Assembly: GCA_002914845.1 (NCBI GenBank)
Contig: JXTC01000014.1
Span: 1,266,958 to 1,330,957, forward strand
DNA length: 64,000 bases
DNA from: Trema orientale
Taxonomy: Eukaryota; Streptophyta; Magnoliopsida; Rosales; Cannabaceae
Reading direction: 5' to 3'
In this document: piece after piece, positions 11,872-24,374 of the stretch
Numbering within the stretch: the first letter of the stretch is position 1
Layout of the letters: every line of letters starts with the position of its first letter
Translations under genes and position numbers: made by a program
Notes under the pieces: generated by a model
Seen by the model: only the letters and a program-made list of their open reading frames with translations
What the model was told of the DNA's origin: nothing
Database searches by the model: none

Positions 11872-12139
11872 ACATGTCAAGTGTCTAATTAAAACATTAT
11901 CATCAATGTATGATAATATATTTAAACAATATAATTATTAGTTTACTCAGTTTTTTTTCTATTAACCTTAGTTAGCTCATTAGTTTTATACTTTTCATTC
12001 TATCTACAAGTAATTCATTTAAAAAATAGATTTCAATAAATTAATTATTTGATATTTCATAATACATTATAATTAAAAATTAATTAATTGGGTCAACTCG
12101 AGTCAATATCATATCAAGTTGACTTGCCTAGTCCCACTC

Positions 12140-12400
12140 TGTAATCGGAGGGATTATTATTATTGAATCCGATTTTAAAATATCAGGATGGTTTACAGAC
12201 TATTTGTAGACATATTAGATAATAACTATATACAAGAAATCAGGAAAAAATGAATACAGCCAGGCGCCAGCTAATCCTAAACTCTAGGACACTTGAAATT
12301 TAAATATATACAATATCTAGAACCAGATATCTAGAGAAAAAAAAAAGAAGATAAGATAGCACGTTTAAATTTAAAAATTTCTAACTAATAATCCGCAACA
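12140..12400 (-). repeat. 3' LTR of the copia element
   Basis: 261 bp with TGT...ACA ends. It lies downstream of RNase H on the minus strand and next to the polypurine tract at 12401-12412. It is near-identical to the segment at 16878-17141. Confidence 0.93.
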
Positions 12401-12407
12401 CTCCCCC

Positions 12408-15400
12408 TCAAGCTGAGGCATAGATGTCCAGCATGCCCAGCTTGCTTACAAATTCTTCAAATTTATGTCCAGGTAGACCTTTAGTTAGGATGTCTGAAAC
12501 TTGTTGTCCTGTAGGAATATACAACATGCAAATAACGCCACTCTCAATCTTTTCCTTGATGAAATGACGGTCCACTTCTACGTGTTTAGTTCTATCATGA
12601 TGGACAGGATTATGTGCTATGCTTATAGCAGCTTTGTTATCACAGTAGAGTTTCATAGGAGAACTTTCTTGTATATTCAATTCTTTTAACACTCTGTTGA
12701 TCCACATCAATTCGCAAGTACCATGTGCCAATGCCCTGAACTCTGCTTCAGCACTACTTCGAGCTACTACAGTTTGTTTTTTACTCCTCCAGGTCACCAA
12801 ATTTCCCCAAACTTTAGTACAGTAGCCTGAAGTAGACCTTCTATCGTATATATTTCCAGCATAATCAGCATCAGTAAAGGCTTCTACCATCCTGTTTTCT
12901 CCCTTTTTAAAGAACAATCCCTTTCCTGGTGTCATTTTCAAGTAGCGAAGAATTCTGTATACAGCTTCCATATGTGCTTCTCGTGGAGAATGCATAAATT
13001 GACTCACTATGCTTACCGCAAATGCAATATCAGGTCTAGTATGGGAAAGGTAGATTAACTTCCCAACCAACCTTTGATATCTCCCCCTCTCTACGGGTGT
13101 TCCCTTCTCATCAGCTTCAAGTTTCTGGTTAAGTTCCACTGGTGTTGCTGCAGGTTTGCAGCCAAGCATCCCCGTTTCTTTTAAAAGGTCCAGCACATAC
13201 TTTCTTTGAGAAACTAGTATCCCTCTTCGAGTCCTTGCCACTTCCATGCCCAAAAAATATCTCAGTTGACCGAGGTCTTTGATCTCAAATTCTTGTGCCA
13301 GTTTTCTTTTTAACCTCTCCATCTCCTCATTGTCATCTCTAGTTACTATAATATCATCAACGTAGACAATTAAGATGGCAATTTTTCCTATTGTGGACTT
13401 CTTATAGAACATCGTATGATCTGATTGTCCCTGGTCATAACCACACTGCTTTAGAACTTTCCCAAATCTATCGAACCAGGCTCTCGGCGACTGCTTTAGA
13501 CCATAGAGTGATTTTTTTAAGCGACACACCATACCTGAGTTATTTTTGTTGCTGAAACCAAGGGGTACATCCATGTACACTTCCTCTTCTAAATCGCCAT
13601 TTAGAAATGCATTTTTTATATCTAGTTGGTTAAGTGACCAATCTAAATTTGCAGCAAGAGATAACAAGATTCTTACTGTGTTGAGTTTTGCAACTGGTGC
13701 AAAGGTTTCGAGATAATCCACTCCATAAGTCTGAGTAAATCCTTTAGCTACGAGCCTTGCCTTGTAACGATCAATACTCCCATCAGCTTTATATTTTATT
13801 GTGAAAACCCACTTGCAGCCAACTGTGTTCTTGTTTTGAGGTTTTGGCACCAACTCCCACGTTCCATTCTTCTTTAGTGCTCCCATTTCATCCTCTATAG
13901 CTCTCTTCCATTTTTCAGAAGCAAGTGCTTCCTGAATATTTTTGGGAATAATAGCACCGGTCATATTAGAAATAAAAGCTTGAAAGGTTGGAGATAATCG
14001 ACCATAGGACATGAAATTATAAATCGGATGTTTGGTGCAGTTTCGAACTCCCTTCCGCTTTGCAATAGGTAAATCAGATGCACTAGTTAAAGGACCAGAT
14101 GAGTTAATGGGAGAACAATTTTCCATACCTTGAATAACTTGGTGATCTTCCCTTGGTTCAGATTCTGGTTCAGCTAGGTCTGTAAGTGGTTGTACCTCTT
14201 GAGTTTTATTCTGTCGCCGAGAATAAACACGGAGCTCAGTTGGTTGGTCAGGTTGTGAATCTTTTGCTGTTTCTGTAACTGTTGGTGGTGACTTTGGCTG
14301 AATTTGACCATTTTTTTTGGACTGGACTCGATAGTAACAATATGTTGAGGTTGATTAATAGGCTGAGACTCGATGGATAGTTCCCATAAATGATCTTCAC
14401 TCACATTCTCCCCCTGAAGAGCAGTAGTAGGATAAAACGGTTGCTGTTCAAAAAAGGTCACATCCATAGTGATATACATTTTTTTTGTGATTGGATTATA
14501 ACATTTGTAACTTTTTTTGGTAGGTGAGTATCCTAGAAAAATACACTTAATTGCTCTAGGAGAAAATTTATTACGCTGATGACTAGGGATGTAAACAAAG
14601 GATGTGCAACCAAATGTTTTGAGTGAGATATTTGTAGTGAACAGATGTGTTTGTGGATATTTTGTGAGTAGAACACTAAGAGGAGTTTGAAACTTTAAAA
14701 TTCTAGAAGGCATTCGATTGATTAGGTATGATGCTGTGAGAATGGCTTCCCCCCAGTATTGTTTTAGAACATGGGTAGTGAACATTATTGCCCTGGCAAC
14801 TTCTAATAGGTGACGATTTTTACGTTCTGCAACCCCATTTTGTTGTGGTGACCCAATGCAAGAACTTTGATGAATGATTCCTTGTTGTGATAGATAATCT
14901 CCTAAGATGAGATTAAAATACTCAGTTCCATTATCAGTACGAAGAATTTGGACATCAGTTTGAAACTGGGTTTTTATCATTGAGTGGAATTGTTTAAAGG
15001 TAGATTCTGCATCAGACTTTTCCTTTAGTAGATATACCCAAGTTGTCCTAGTGTGGTCATCTATAAATGTAATGAACCACCTAGTATTTGTAAGATTATG
15101 GATTTTTGATGGACCCCATATGTCACTATGAATTAAAGAAAAAGGCTTTGAATGTTTATAAGGGCGTGCACGAAATGGAACACGAGTTTGCTTAGCCAAT
15201 TGACAAATTTCACAACGGAATGAGCTCAAATCTTTATTTTGAAACAGCAAGGGAAACAAGTTTTTCAAATAAGGAAAACTGGGGTGGCCTAGCCTATTGT
15301 GCCACAACATTATTTCACTAGAAACAGAAAAAGATTCACACTGAGTAACTTGAGCTTGTCCATTCACGCGGTCTTTATTCACAAAGTAGTACAGCCCCTC

Positions 15401-16816
15401 ACATTCCTTCGCATTCCCAATCGTCCTCCCCGAGGGTAGATCCTGAAATTCACAATAGGTTGGAAAAAACTTAGCTAGACAGTGGCAATCTTTGGTCAAT
15501 TTACTAATAGATAGAAGATTGCATGACAATTTTGGGACATGTAAGACATTGAAAAGTGTGAGAAACTCGGAAATTCTGATTGATCATTTTCCAGCAACAG
15601 TAGACAAGGAGCCATCTGCTATTCGAACTTTAAAGTTACCTGGACATGGTGTATAACTAGAAAACATATGGGAGAATCCTGTCATATGGTCCGAGGCCCC
15701 TGAGTCAACTATCCAGGGGCTGTCTCCATAAGTTTGAACACTGAAGGCTGTTGGAAGATTACCTGTATAAGCTACAGTACAGGTTGGTGTGGGAGGTGGG
15801 TTCTCAGATTGCTGACTTGGATTGATAAGGCGCTGCAGCTGCTCAATTTGTTCAGCAGTAAAGGGAAGCTGTCCAGATTTTTCAACTGACATTCCTTTTG
15901 CTTCTGGTTGACGGCTAGGCTTCCAGTCAGCAGGCTTGCCGTGAAGCTTCCAGCAAGTATCACGAGTATGTCCCTTCTTGCGACAATGATCACACCATGG
16001 TCTATCTCCTCTGCAATTGCCCCGGTTATCTCCTGGTTGTTCTGTTTTTTTAGTGAACAGTGCTGAACATTCAACTTCAGGCTCCTTAATTGATCCGAGC
16101 ATGACCCGCTTCCGACTTTCTTCTCGTCTGACTTCTGCAAAAGCCTCCCTCAATGATGGAAGAGGGTTCTTCCCAAGTATACGACCTCGCACTTCGTCTA
16201 ACTCCTTGTTCAGCCCTTGCAGAAAATCGAACAAGCGCTCTTTTTCCAGCATCTTCTTGTATCTTATGGCATCCTCAGGACAATGCCAATTTGAGTCGTA
16301 AAACAAATCCAACTCCTGCCACAGGTTGTGTAGAATACTGTAGTATTGAGTCACATTCAGGGACCCTTGTTTTTGATCACGTAATTGAGATTTTATCTCA
16401 AAAATTTATGCTGAGTTACCCAGGTCAGAAAAAGTTTCTTTGACTGCATCCCAGACTTCTTTGGCAGTTGTCAGAAAGAGATAGGTACGCCCGATTTCGT
16501 CTTCCATGGAATTGGTCAACCACGCCATCACCATAGAGTTTTCAGACTCCCACTTTTGAAATGTTGGATCACTGGAGTTTGGCGCTTGAGTTGCACCAGT
16601 GAGATATCCGAGTCGTCCTTTGCCTCGGAGAAATAAAGTAACGAATTGAGACCACTGCAGAAAGTTACTACCATTGAGCTTGTGTAGGGTTATCTGAAGA
16701 GAGGTATTTTCAGTGCTGAGAGGTGCAATAGCTACATCCTGATTTGTTACAGGATTAGATGATGTCTCAGAGATATCATCTTTAGAATTGGGATCGCTAG
16801 TCTTAGCCATGCCCAA
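12408..16816 (-). pseudogene. Copia gag-pol polyprotein, broken by two stops and one frameshift
   Basis: Reading from 16816 down: a gag domain (UBN2-like) and a zinc knuckle of CX2CX4HX4C form (CDHCRKKGHTRDTC) are followed by a protease with DSGASDHM. Next come the GAG-pre-integrase H/C zinc region and an integrase with its Asp, Asp and Glu motifs (HSDIWGP, RTDNGTEY, QQNGVAERKN). RT carries VYVDD, and the C-terminal RNase H carries RSSAEAEFRAL. Three lesions are visible: an in-frame TAA at 16406-16408 in gag, an in-frame TGA at 15584-15586 just after protease, and a frameshift around an A8 run (minus strand) near 14312-14319 between integrase and RT. All catalytic motifs remain, so decay is slight. 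The element may still be mobilised in trans. Confidence 0.93.
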
Positions 16817-16877
16817 AGTTTGAAGTGTTTAGTGTTAATTTTTTTTTTTTTTAGATCAGAGAGAAGCTCTGATACTA

Positions 16878-17141
16878 TGTAATCGGAGGGATTATTATTA
16901 TTGAATCCGATTTTAAAATATCAGGATGGTTTACAGACTATTTATAGACATATTAGATAATAACTATATACAAGAAATCAGGAAAAAATGAATACAGCCA
17001 GGCGCTAGCTAATCCTAAACTCTAGGACACTTGAAATTTAAATATATACAATATCTAGAACCAGATAGTTAGAGAAAAAAAAAAAAAGAAGATAAGATAG
17101 CACGTTTAAATTTAAAAATTTCTAACTAATAATCCGCAACA
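16878..17141 (-). repeat. 5' LTR of the copia element
   Basis: 264 bp, upstream of gag on the minus strand. It is followed (toward lower coordinates) by the tRNA-Met-type primer binding site at about 16866-16877. It should carry the element promoter, but I see only AT-rich TATA-like words and make no specific call. Confidence 0.93.
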
Positions 17142-17418
17142 CACTCTTTTATTCACATAGCAGTGGTTAAATGGCCTCAAAATATGTAGTGCTTTAACGT
17201 TGTTAGTGAAAACTAAAACAAAAGCTTCATTGGGATTATATCGTATTCCAAGTTTAGTTACAACGTAGCACCATCGATTTTCAACCTAATCACTTTCTGC
17301 CATATAACAGCGTCAATTAGACCCGTAAAGACGTAAAATATTATTACACAGCAGTGTGCAAATGGCGTCAAAATTTGTAGTGCTCAACACTGTTAGTGAT
17401 GCGCTTAACATTTCTGGT
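17142..17418. repeat. Degenerate tandem repeat beside the copia insertion
   Basis: Related words recur about 190 bp apart: AATGGCCTCAAAATATGTAG at 17170 and AATGGCGTCAAAATTTGTAG at 17360, each followed by GTGCT and ...GTTAGTG. TTTTCAACCTAATCAC near 17277 matches TTTTCAACCTAATAAC near 11693 across the retrotransposon. The copia element thus appears to have landed inside an older repeat block, which abuts the MATE gene stop codon. Confidence 0.55.
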
Positions 17419-20400
17419 TCATTGTGTCCAGAAAACATCATCCATGTTACCATTTCCATGAACCAGAAAGCCTCTGCTTTCTTCATCTCCTTCATGGTTT
17501 GTATCCCTCATTCCAATGCAGGTACTCATTTCCAACCCAGCTAGCTCTTGGGCCTTCGAAGCCTCAGCCTCCCAATCCGTACGTAGAAGCACAACATATA
17601 GAATAGGGACAACACAGGCGAGCTGGGCCGACAGGAGGCCAAACCACAGACCAGCAAAGCCAACCTTAAGCCCAAAGGCTAGCCCAACAGCAACGGGCGT
17701 ACCGACAAAGTAAAATGAGGCCAAGTTGACCCTAGCGGCCACCACGGGCCTAGCCGTGCCCCGGAGAATGCCGCAGCCCGTTGTTTGCGGGCAGTTCCCT
17801 AGCTCACAAAGGCCCATGATCGGCATAACCGAAGCAACCAAGGCCTGTACAAGGACGTCCTTCGTGAAAAGCCCGGCCCATCTTTCTCTCAAGATCACTG
17901 TCCATGTGACGTTGATGAAGCCAATCAAGAAAGCACATCCTAGTGCAACCGTGGCAGCTAGCTTGGCCTTGTATGGATTGCCAGCTCCAAGCTCATTCCC
18001 AACCTGCATAATGATAGTTTTGAATAATTAGTAACCTTCTCTTTCATTTAATTCAATATGTTTCTTCTACAAATAAAGTATAAGCATATTTGTTGTGTGT
18101 GTGAGAAATGTAATTTAAGTCCATTCTTTTCAGATTAGGTCCCAATTCCGTGAATGAAATATTAGTGGGAAATTCTGTTTTGTTTGGTACTTTATGTTTG
18201 CTTAAAACACCTGCCTCGCACGCTCATGGAATTGGTGCTTTCTAACAAAGTTAAATGAACTGTAGAGAGTGTTGATGTATCCCTGCACTCTTTTTGTTTT
18301 GGACGGATCTTATATTCTTAGTGTAGTGCATAAATGTCACATCAATAATTTATATTTTTTTAAAAAAAACAAAAGTATACCATAGTACCGCGTGGTACGA
18401 TTGGTACTATAATACCAATTTGTGTGAATCCATTACAATTTTCAAGCGAAAATAAATAAAAATACAATTCAATAAGAGAAATATGTATTATATATATATA
18501 TATATATATGAGGAATAGCTACCAATATTCGAACAAGATAATAAATTGTGGAAAGTATTAAGATATGGTAAGACTAAAAAAAAGCAAAAGAAAGATAGTC
18601 ATACTGACATATTCAATTAATAACGTGACTACTTATATTTAGTAGTGGTATTAACTATTAAGCATAATTTTTAGTAGTTTTCTTGTTGTACAATCTTAGC
18701 TGGACACCAGTCATACATTATACGTACACACTAATTTATATCGTTTAGTTTGAAGTGTTGGAGGGACACTACATTAAGAACTAAGAACATGCTTTAGCAA
18801 GGTTACAAGTATACCTAGAATTTAATCCAGAACAGTATTTTGATACGACATGATTTCAGCTTAATATAGTTTTAAATTTCATTTTTCCTTTTTCTTAAAG
18901 CAAGAAAGAAAGAGATAACTACTAAACTTCACCTCATCATAACAAAACAAATGAGTTATTATACTATATATATATATATATGAGACTTTAACATTGTCGC
19001 CACTATCCCTGCATAGCACCATTTACTTAAGATTCATATACTATATAACCTTATCGAAAATGTTATGACCACTTTCTATTCTCTTTCATTTGACACGAAA
19101 ATTATACTAAAACATCTGATATTTTAATGATATAACAATGCATAATAAAATTCAAATATCTCAACAAGAAAGTAAGAACTATAGTGATCCTAGCACTCCT
19201 TTTAACGTATTCATATAAGATTAGAATTAAAGTCCATGTCCAAAGGCAACATTACACCCAAGGTGGCAATTGTTAGACATTTGGAACAGTGTAGCACTAT
19301 TGCTCTAGCCTTTATATATTAAATTCGTTATAGTACTATTATCATTATTCTCTTTATTTAAAGATTTAAAAAGTGAAAAAAAAAGGAGGAAAAGTATGGT
19401 GGGTTTGCACCAGAAGACATACCCGGGTGGAGACACAGCCAGAAAGGGCCAAGGGAACAGTGTACATCATGCTAGTGGTCTGAATGAGAATCCCAGTGGC
19501 AGCAACAGCCAGTGTTGGATTCGGCAAGTACCCAGCCATGACCGTCACGATCTCATACCACCACCACTCCAAGCATATCCCCAGGCAGCTCGGCACCGCC
19601 AGCTTCAGCAGTGGGCCCATCCCACCACACACCTCGCCAATCCCCGCCCTCCACGTCATCATCTCCCTCCCCTTCCCCCACCTCAGGTACCACCCCGCCA
19701 TCAGCGCCGCCATGTTCAGGTTCGTCAACACAGACGCCGCCGCCACCCCGCCGACGCCGAGCCCGAGCACCCGCACCATCACCACGTTCAGCGGCGCGTG
19801 GAGGGCAACCGCCGCCATGGTGCAGTACATCATAGGCTTCGCCGCCTGCTGCGACCGGAGGAACACCCTCAGGGGCTGGAGCAAGGTGTTTGTCAAAAGG
19901 TCCGGGAGAGAGTAGAGGCAGTAGGTGGCCGCCATTGACGTTATGGCCCGGTCCTGGCCCATGCCGACCATGATTCTCTCAAGGTTTAGCCAGAGGAGGC
20001 TGATGGGTATGGCGGCCGCGAAGAGGATCAGGACCATTCGCTGGAAGGAGATGGCGAGCAGGGCCCAGTTCTTGGTCCCGTAGGCTTGACTGCAGACGGG
20101 TTCGAGGCCAGAGGCGAGGCCCATTAGGACGGAGTAACCCGTGATGTTGGTGAAGCCCAGAGAGAGGGCTCCCCCGGCGAGTTCGAGGCTTCCGAGTCGG
20201 CCCAAGAAGAAGACAGAGACGGCGGCCCGGAAGAAGACGAGCAGGTTCATAGCCGTTATCGGTAGCGCCAAGCTCCATAGTTCTCTAAGCTCTCCTATAA
20301 TCTGTTTCGTAATAAAGAAAACAGAGAAAAATGAAAACGGAGATATATATATATATCTATTTGTGCGCATAAATATATATACATATATATGTCTTTAACG

Positions 20401-20663
20401 GGTTTGTTTCTTTTTCTTTTACCTGAGAAACAGAAGGGAATTTCCGGAAAGAGAAATCCGGGTCTTTGCTACCATGCCTGTTATTGCGAGAGATCTCCAA
20501 AAGGAAAGTTCGATCAAACAGTGAAAAAATAATAAACCCAAGAAAGGTTTCAAGAAAACAGAGTAAGAACCAACCCCAAAAATAGGAATATATATATATA
20601 TATATAAAAGAAATTGTGCAAGAAAAAACTCACTAACTTGTTCTGAGGCTCTATAGACTCCAT
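17419..20663 (-). CDS. MATE efflux transporter, DETOXIFICATION 49/50-like, four exons
   Basis: Proton-coupled multidrug and toxic-compound extrusion family, a multi-pass membrane carrier. The closest plant subgroup by motif recall is DTX48-50, whose members have been tied to hormone or metabolite efflux; the substrate here is unknown. Exons on the minus strand: 20663-20638 (26 nt, MESIEPQNK), 20477-20423, 20301-19423, 18003-17419. All junctions are GT-AG and phase-consistent, giving 514 residues. Exon 2 supplies the conserved RKFPSVSQ just before the first helix. Exon 3 has [26 protein letters not shown] and CLEWWWYE (about 270-277). The junction of exons 3 and 4 forms [11 protein letters not shown], followed by [19 protein letters not shown] and a cytosolic tail. 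Exon 3 is strikingly GC-rich (19600-20250) compared with its surroundings. A start at 20370 would give a false N-terminus from intron sequence. Confidence 0.93.
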
Positions 20664-21180
20664 GAAGGCTTGAGCCGGGAATATAGAAGAAGTAGACGAG
20701 GCCAGAGAATGCAGAGAGGGATTAAACCTAATTTGTAAAAAAGAAAAAAAAAAGAACGCAGAAAATGGTGATTGGCTTTTGGATTAATTCAAGAAGCAGA
20801 AAGAAGAAGCTGAAAATGGAGGTGGGTTGGAGAAAAACCCACTGTGACTTTGGGAGGTTGAAAGCGAAAGAAGTGACAAAGTTAGAAGTATAAGTACTGC
20901 AACTGCGGTTTTTTGGGGGTAGAGGTGAAAGAGAAGATATTATAGATATGGGAAAAGGAAAAGGAAAGGAAAGGAAAAGAAAAAGCCTTTTTTAAGAGTG
21001 GGATAGTGACAGCCAGGAAAAGGAAGTCGCAGTGGCAGCGGCAGTGGCAGACTCTTTCAGAACACGAGGAGGGTTTTAAGCTTTTCATTACTGTTGTTGA
21101 CGGGTTCGAGAGTGAGAGAGAGAGAGAGAAAGGGAGAGAGAGAGTGAGTGAGTGAAGGGTCGCTTTCTTTTTATTTTTTC
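20664..21180 (-). promoter_or_regulatory. 5' region of the MATE gene with GA/CT tracts
   Basis: The region upstream of the ATG holds purine tracts on the plus strand (AAGGAAAAGGAAAGG near 20955-20980 and (GA)n at 21111-21145). On the gene strand these are CT-rich leaders, common in plant 5' UTRs. A TATA-like TATAATATC word lies near 20937-20945 on the gene strand. The assignment is tentative. Confidence 0.35.
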
Positions 21181-22140
21181 TTAACCAGGCTTCTTATGTT
21201 CTTGACCTATTATTTCTTATGTTCTTGACCTATTACTCCTAAGCTATTAGAAAAGTCACCTATTGGTCCTCAAACTTCAAATTTGTCATTGTGGCTTTTT
21301 TCTAACTCTTTATTATTTTCGTTTCTTTTTTTTTTTTTTTCCCCCCTTTGGCTAATCAGTTTCTTTTTAGGGTTTGTGACACAAAATGTTCTTTGAACTA
21401 TTCAATAGGTGAAAATTTAGTCTTCAAAGTTTGAATTGTGGAAATTAAGCCTATAAAATTTTCTGATTTGTAGTAATTTAATTTTTGAATTGTCTAAATT
21501 GTAACCTGATGTTAAATTTCTGACAAAAATATATATAAAAAGTACATTGTAGCATCTGAAATATACTTAGGAAAAAATAAACTGAACAAAAAGATTATAA
21601 GAGAAGGAGAAATATATTATTTATTTTTTTTAGGGTTTCTAGAGCTGAAAATTTAGAGAAAATTTTTCTGTAATCATTCATTTTATAGTTAAAATTTCCA
21701 AATTATTTTTCAAATACACTTACACTTACATAACTACTAATACCAATTGTGAATGGAGTGTCATAAAATATCATATTCAATAACAAAGCATTATTAATAA
21801 GAAAGAGAAGAGAAGCACTATTGTTGAAAAAACAAAGAGTATATAATGAAACAGCATTTAATTGTGCATTTTATTAAAAAAAAAAGCACTATTGTTGAAC
21901 AAACAAACAGTATCATGACAGAGAATAAAATGCAAATATTGCACAAGAAAACATGCTTTTTTTATAGACATTAATATCAAACTTAAGATATAGGCCTTGG
22001 AAATCATAGGATAAAAAATATAATAAAAGAAAATAGGTTAACTGCTTCTTTCTAATGCAAAATGATATATGATCAACAATATTTTGACAATAAATCCCCA
22101 TACTCCAAATTGACATTCTCATAAATGCTCAACATAGAAC
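21181..22140. other. Intergenic, AT-rich
   Basis: No coding exon is recognised. The stretch 21255-21510 contains phrases such as GGTCCTCAAACTTCAAATTTG and GTTTGAATTGTGG. These resemble terminal repeats of Mutator-like elements such as that at 57619-58758, but no target duplication was found. Confidence 0.4.
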
Positions 22141-22738
22141 ATCTCTAATAGATATGGTAAATGTCGTGCTAATGTTAAATTTTAGCATTTACGTGAGAAA
22201 TGACTTTCTAATTGTGCGTTATATTTGGCATACTTTTTAACATGTGCTATTTGTTGTGCTAAATATAGTATAAAGTATAGCACATGCTAAATTTTAATAG
22301 TATTATTATTTACAATATTGTCACTATTTTATATATAAAATATTCATGTGTTTCACTATATTATCAAGATTCAATGTATTTATTTTTTCATTAAATTTTA
22401 TTTACAAGTTTATTCTTACTAAATTACAATCAATTATAATTAATAGGAGAATATATATTTTTTGCATTGACTAATTTGTTTATTATATAGAATATGAGTA
22501 CTTCTAAATTGGTAGATAAAGTTAAGTTTTATGATTAGTAATTAAATGATAAAATAATAAGAGTATATAGTAGAAAAAAGTATATTTTATACATGAAGTT
22601 AATGTTTAAAATACAAAATAGTATTTCTTTTAGCATATATGCATTGGAGCAAAATTCAAAAAGTGCAAGCTAAATTTAATACGTCATATCAAATTTAGCA
22701 TTAGCATATCATTTTAGTATAATGCATTAGAGATGGTC
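22141..22738. mobile_element. Probable non-autonomous DNA transposon (~0.6 kb)
   Basis: The ends are inverted: ACATCTCTAATAGATATGG on the left and GCATTAGAGATGGT on the right. The TTAGCAT/ATGCTAAA words inside are also mirrored between halves. There is no ORF. Exact borders and the target duplication are unclear. Confidence 0.45.
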
Positions 22739-24370
22739 TAAGGAATGAATTGCACAAGAACCAGGCTGCCAAACCAGAATAGGTAAAACATCCATATATT
22801 AAGATTTGGGGCTAGTTTGGTAGAGCTTTAGATTTTAAGGAAATACTTTTAGCTGTACTTAAGGAAAAATCCGATGTAACATAAAGTAGCAGAGTGTTTG
22901 GTAAACTGTAATTTTAAAGTACTACGACTTGAAAAAACTATACTAAAGTATTTGGTAAACTATATGACTGAATTATTGTGTAAATATAAAATGACCAAAA
23001 TAAATATCATTATACAATTCGACATATTTATAGAAAGAGCTTATTAATATTTTTTACAATTATGTATATTTGTACATACTAAAGATATTAATATTTTTTT
23101 TTTTTTAAAAATTGATATGAAAATAAACTCAATTAAATTAGTTACTCAATTAAATTTATTTTATATTAATCCGAATTTAAAATTTCAATAAAGAATCAAT
23201 TTGGTTACTTTAAAATAATTAATATAAAGAGTATTTTAGTCAATTATGATTTAAATATATTAATACTTTTTTTAAAAAAATTGATATGAAAATAAATTCA
23301 ATTAAATGTATGACATTTTTACTTGTAAGTTAGGTATTTTAGCCATTATGAGTTATTCATTAAAAATCATGTAGATTTCTACATAATCTAAAAATTAAAA
23401 CTGGCCTTTTGGCCGTAGCTTTGTCAAAAATTATTGACTAATCTAATTTTTAAGTTTTTACCAAATACTTTTTAGCTCACAGATTGTTCGAAAATACTTT
23501 TAGATTGTTACTTTAAGAAATTGTTTATATCCCTTTATCTATATTAGGAACTTGAAAATGGCCATGTATCGAGCAATCTGTCGGTAATATACTGTTAAAT
23601 TTTCTCCAATATTGCTGATAGTAGGAAATGAAGCACTAAACAGCCAACGTATAGGGGTGCAACACCAGAGGCATCATGAAATCTTTGTGTTAGTAAAAAC
23701 TATAAGAAACATGGAGAAAGGACCGTTAGAGGAATCTCCATTTCAGGAAGCATAATGGCAATTCACACTCTAAAATGTCTGAATATGAGATTTATGGTAG
23801 TTCACACTCTACTTTTATTTCTCAAAAGAATTAAGGTTCATTAATATTCAATGCATGCAGCAGTTACCGCCCCATGAGAGTAAATTTCTTTGCGTGTGCA
23901 ACTGACTTCTTCACAAATAGAAGTCCAACCTTTCAGGCTGCACTGCTAATTACCCACACTAGCTAGTGACATGTTGTCCAGAATTTATAGTTTTATTCCT
24001 TTTGCATTCCTAAATTTACCAGAATCAAGCACGTTACTAATAGAAAAACAAGTTTAAGTCAGTGATTGAAGCCAAAAACATAAAACTAAATATCATTTGG
24101 ACACCTCTAAGTAAGAACTTACCAGTGTTTAACCATTCCAATTAGCTGAGTAACCAAGAACACTAAAAACTTATAACCAAGAACACTAATTCCTATGTGT
24201 AAATTAGGAAAAGATAAATCTTCAAACTTTTTGGTATCAAACACCAAAAATACCAATACCATCGTTGCTCTCAATCAACCATTAAAATCAAATACTACTC
24301 TTGCAATAGACTCACTGCTCTACACTTGACTGCACACAACTGAGTCTAACATTGCACACTCAAGTAATCT
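22739..24370. other. Intergenic, AT-rich, with a hAT-like relic
   Basis: No gene is seen. The segment from about 22811 (GGCTAGTTTGGTAGAGC) to about 23540 has TTTGGTA and TACCAAA words mirrored toward its two ends, as in non-autonomous hAT elements, but no target duplication was found. The rest shows no recognisable structure. Confidence 0.35.
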
Positions 24371-24374
24371 AAGG

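Larger units (their letters stand above)
12140..17141 (-). mobile_element. Ty1/copia LTR retrotransposon, nearly complete, recent
   Basis: The 5.0-kb element is bounded by LTRs of 261 and 264 bp (12140-12400 and 16878-17141). A perfect 5-bp target duplication CACTC lies at 12135-12139 and 17142-17146. On the minus strand the LTR starts TGTTGCGG and ends CGATTACA. The primer binding site next to the 5' LTR reads TAGTATCAGAGC, matching the initiator-Met tRNA type. The polypurine tract GAGGGGGAGTG abuts the 3' LTR. The order gag, protease, integrase, RT, RNase H is the copia order. By hand comparison the LTRs differ by four substitutions plus a poly-A length change. This implies a geologically recent insertion, below about one million years at usual plant rates (inference). 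Confidence 0.95.

Noticed and set aside
19396..19938. Long plus-strand open frames opposite the MATE exon
   Set aside because: They are antisense shadows caused by the high GC content of the exon and have His/Pro/Arg-biased, gene-unlike composition.
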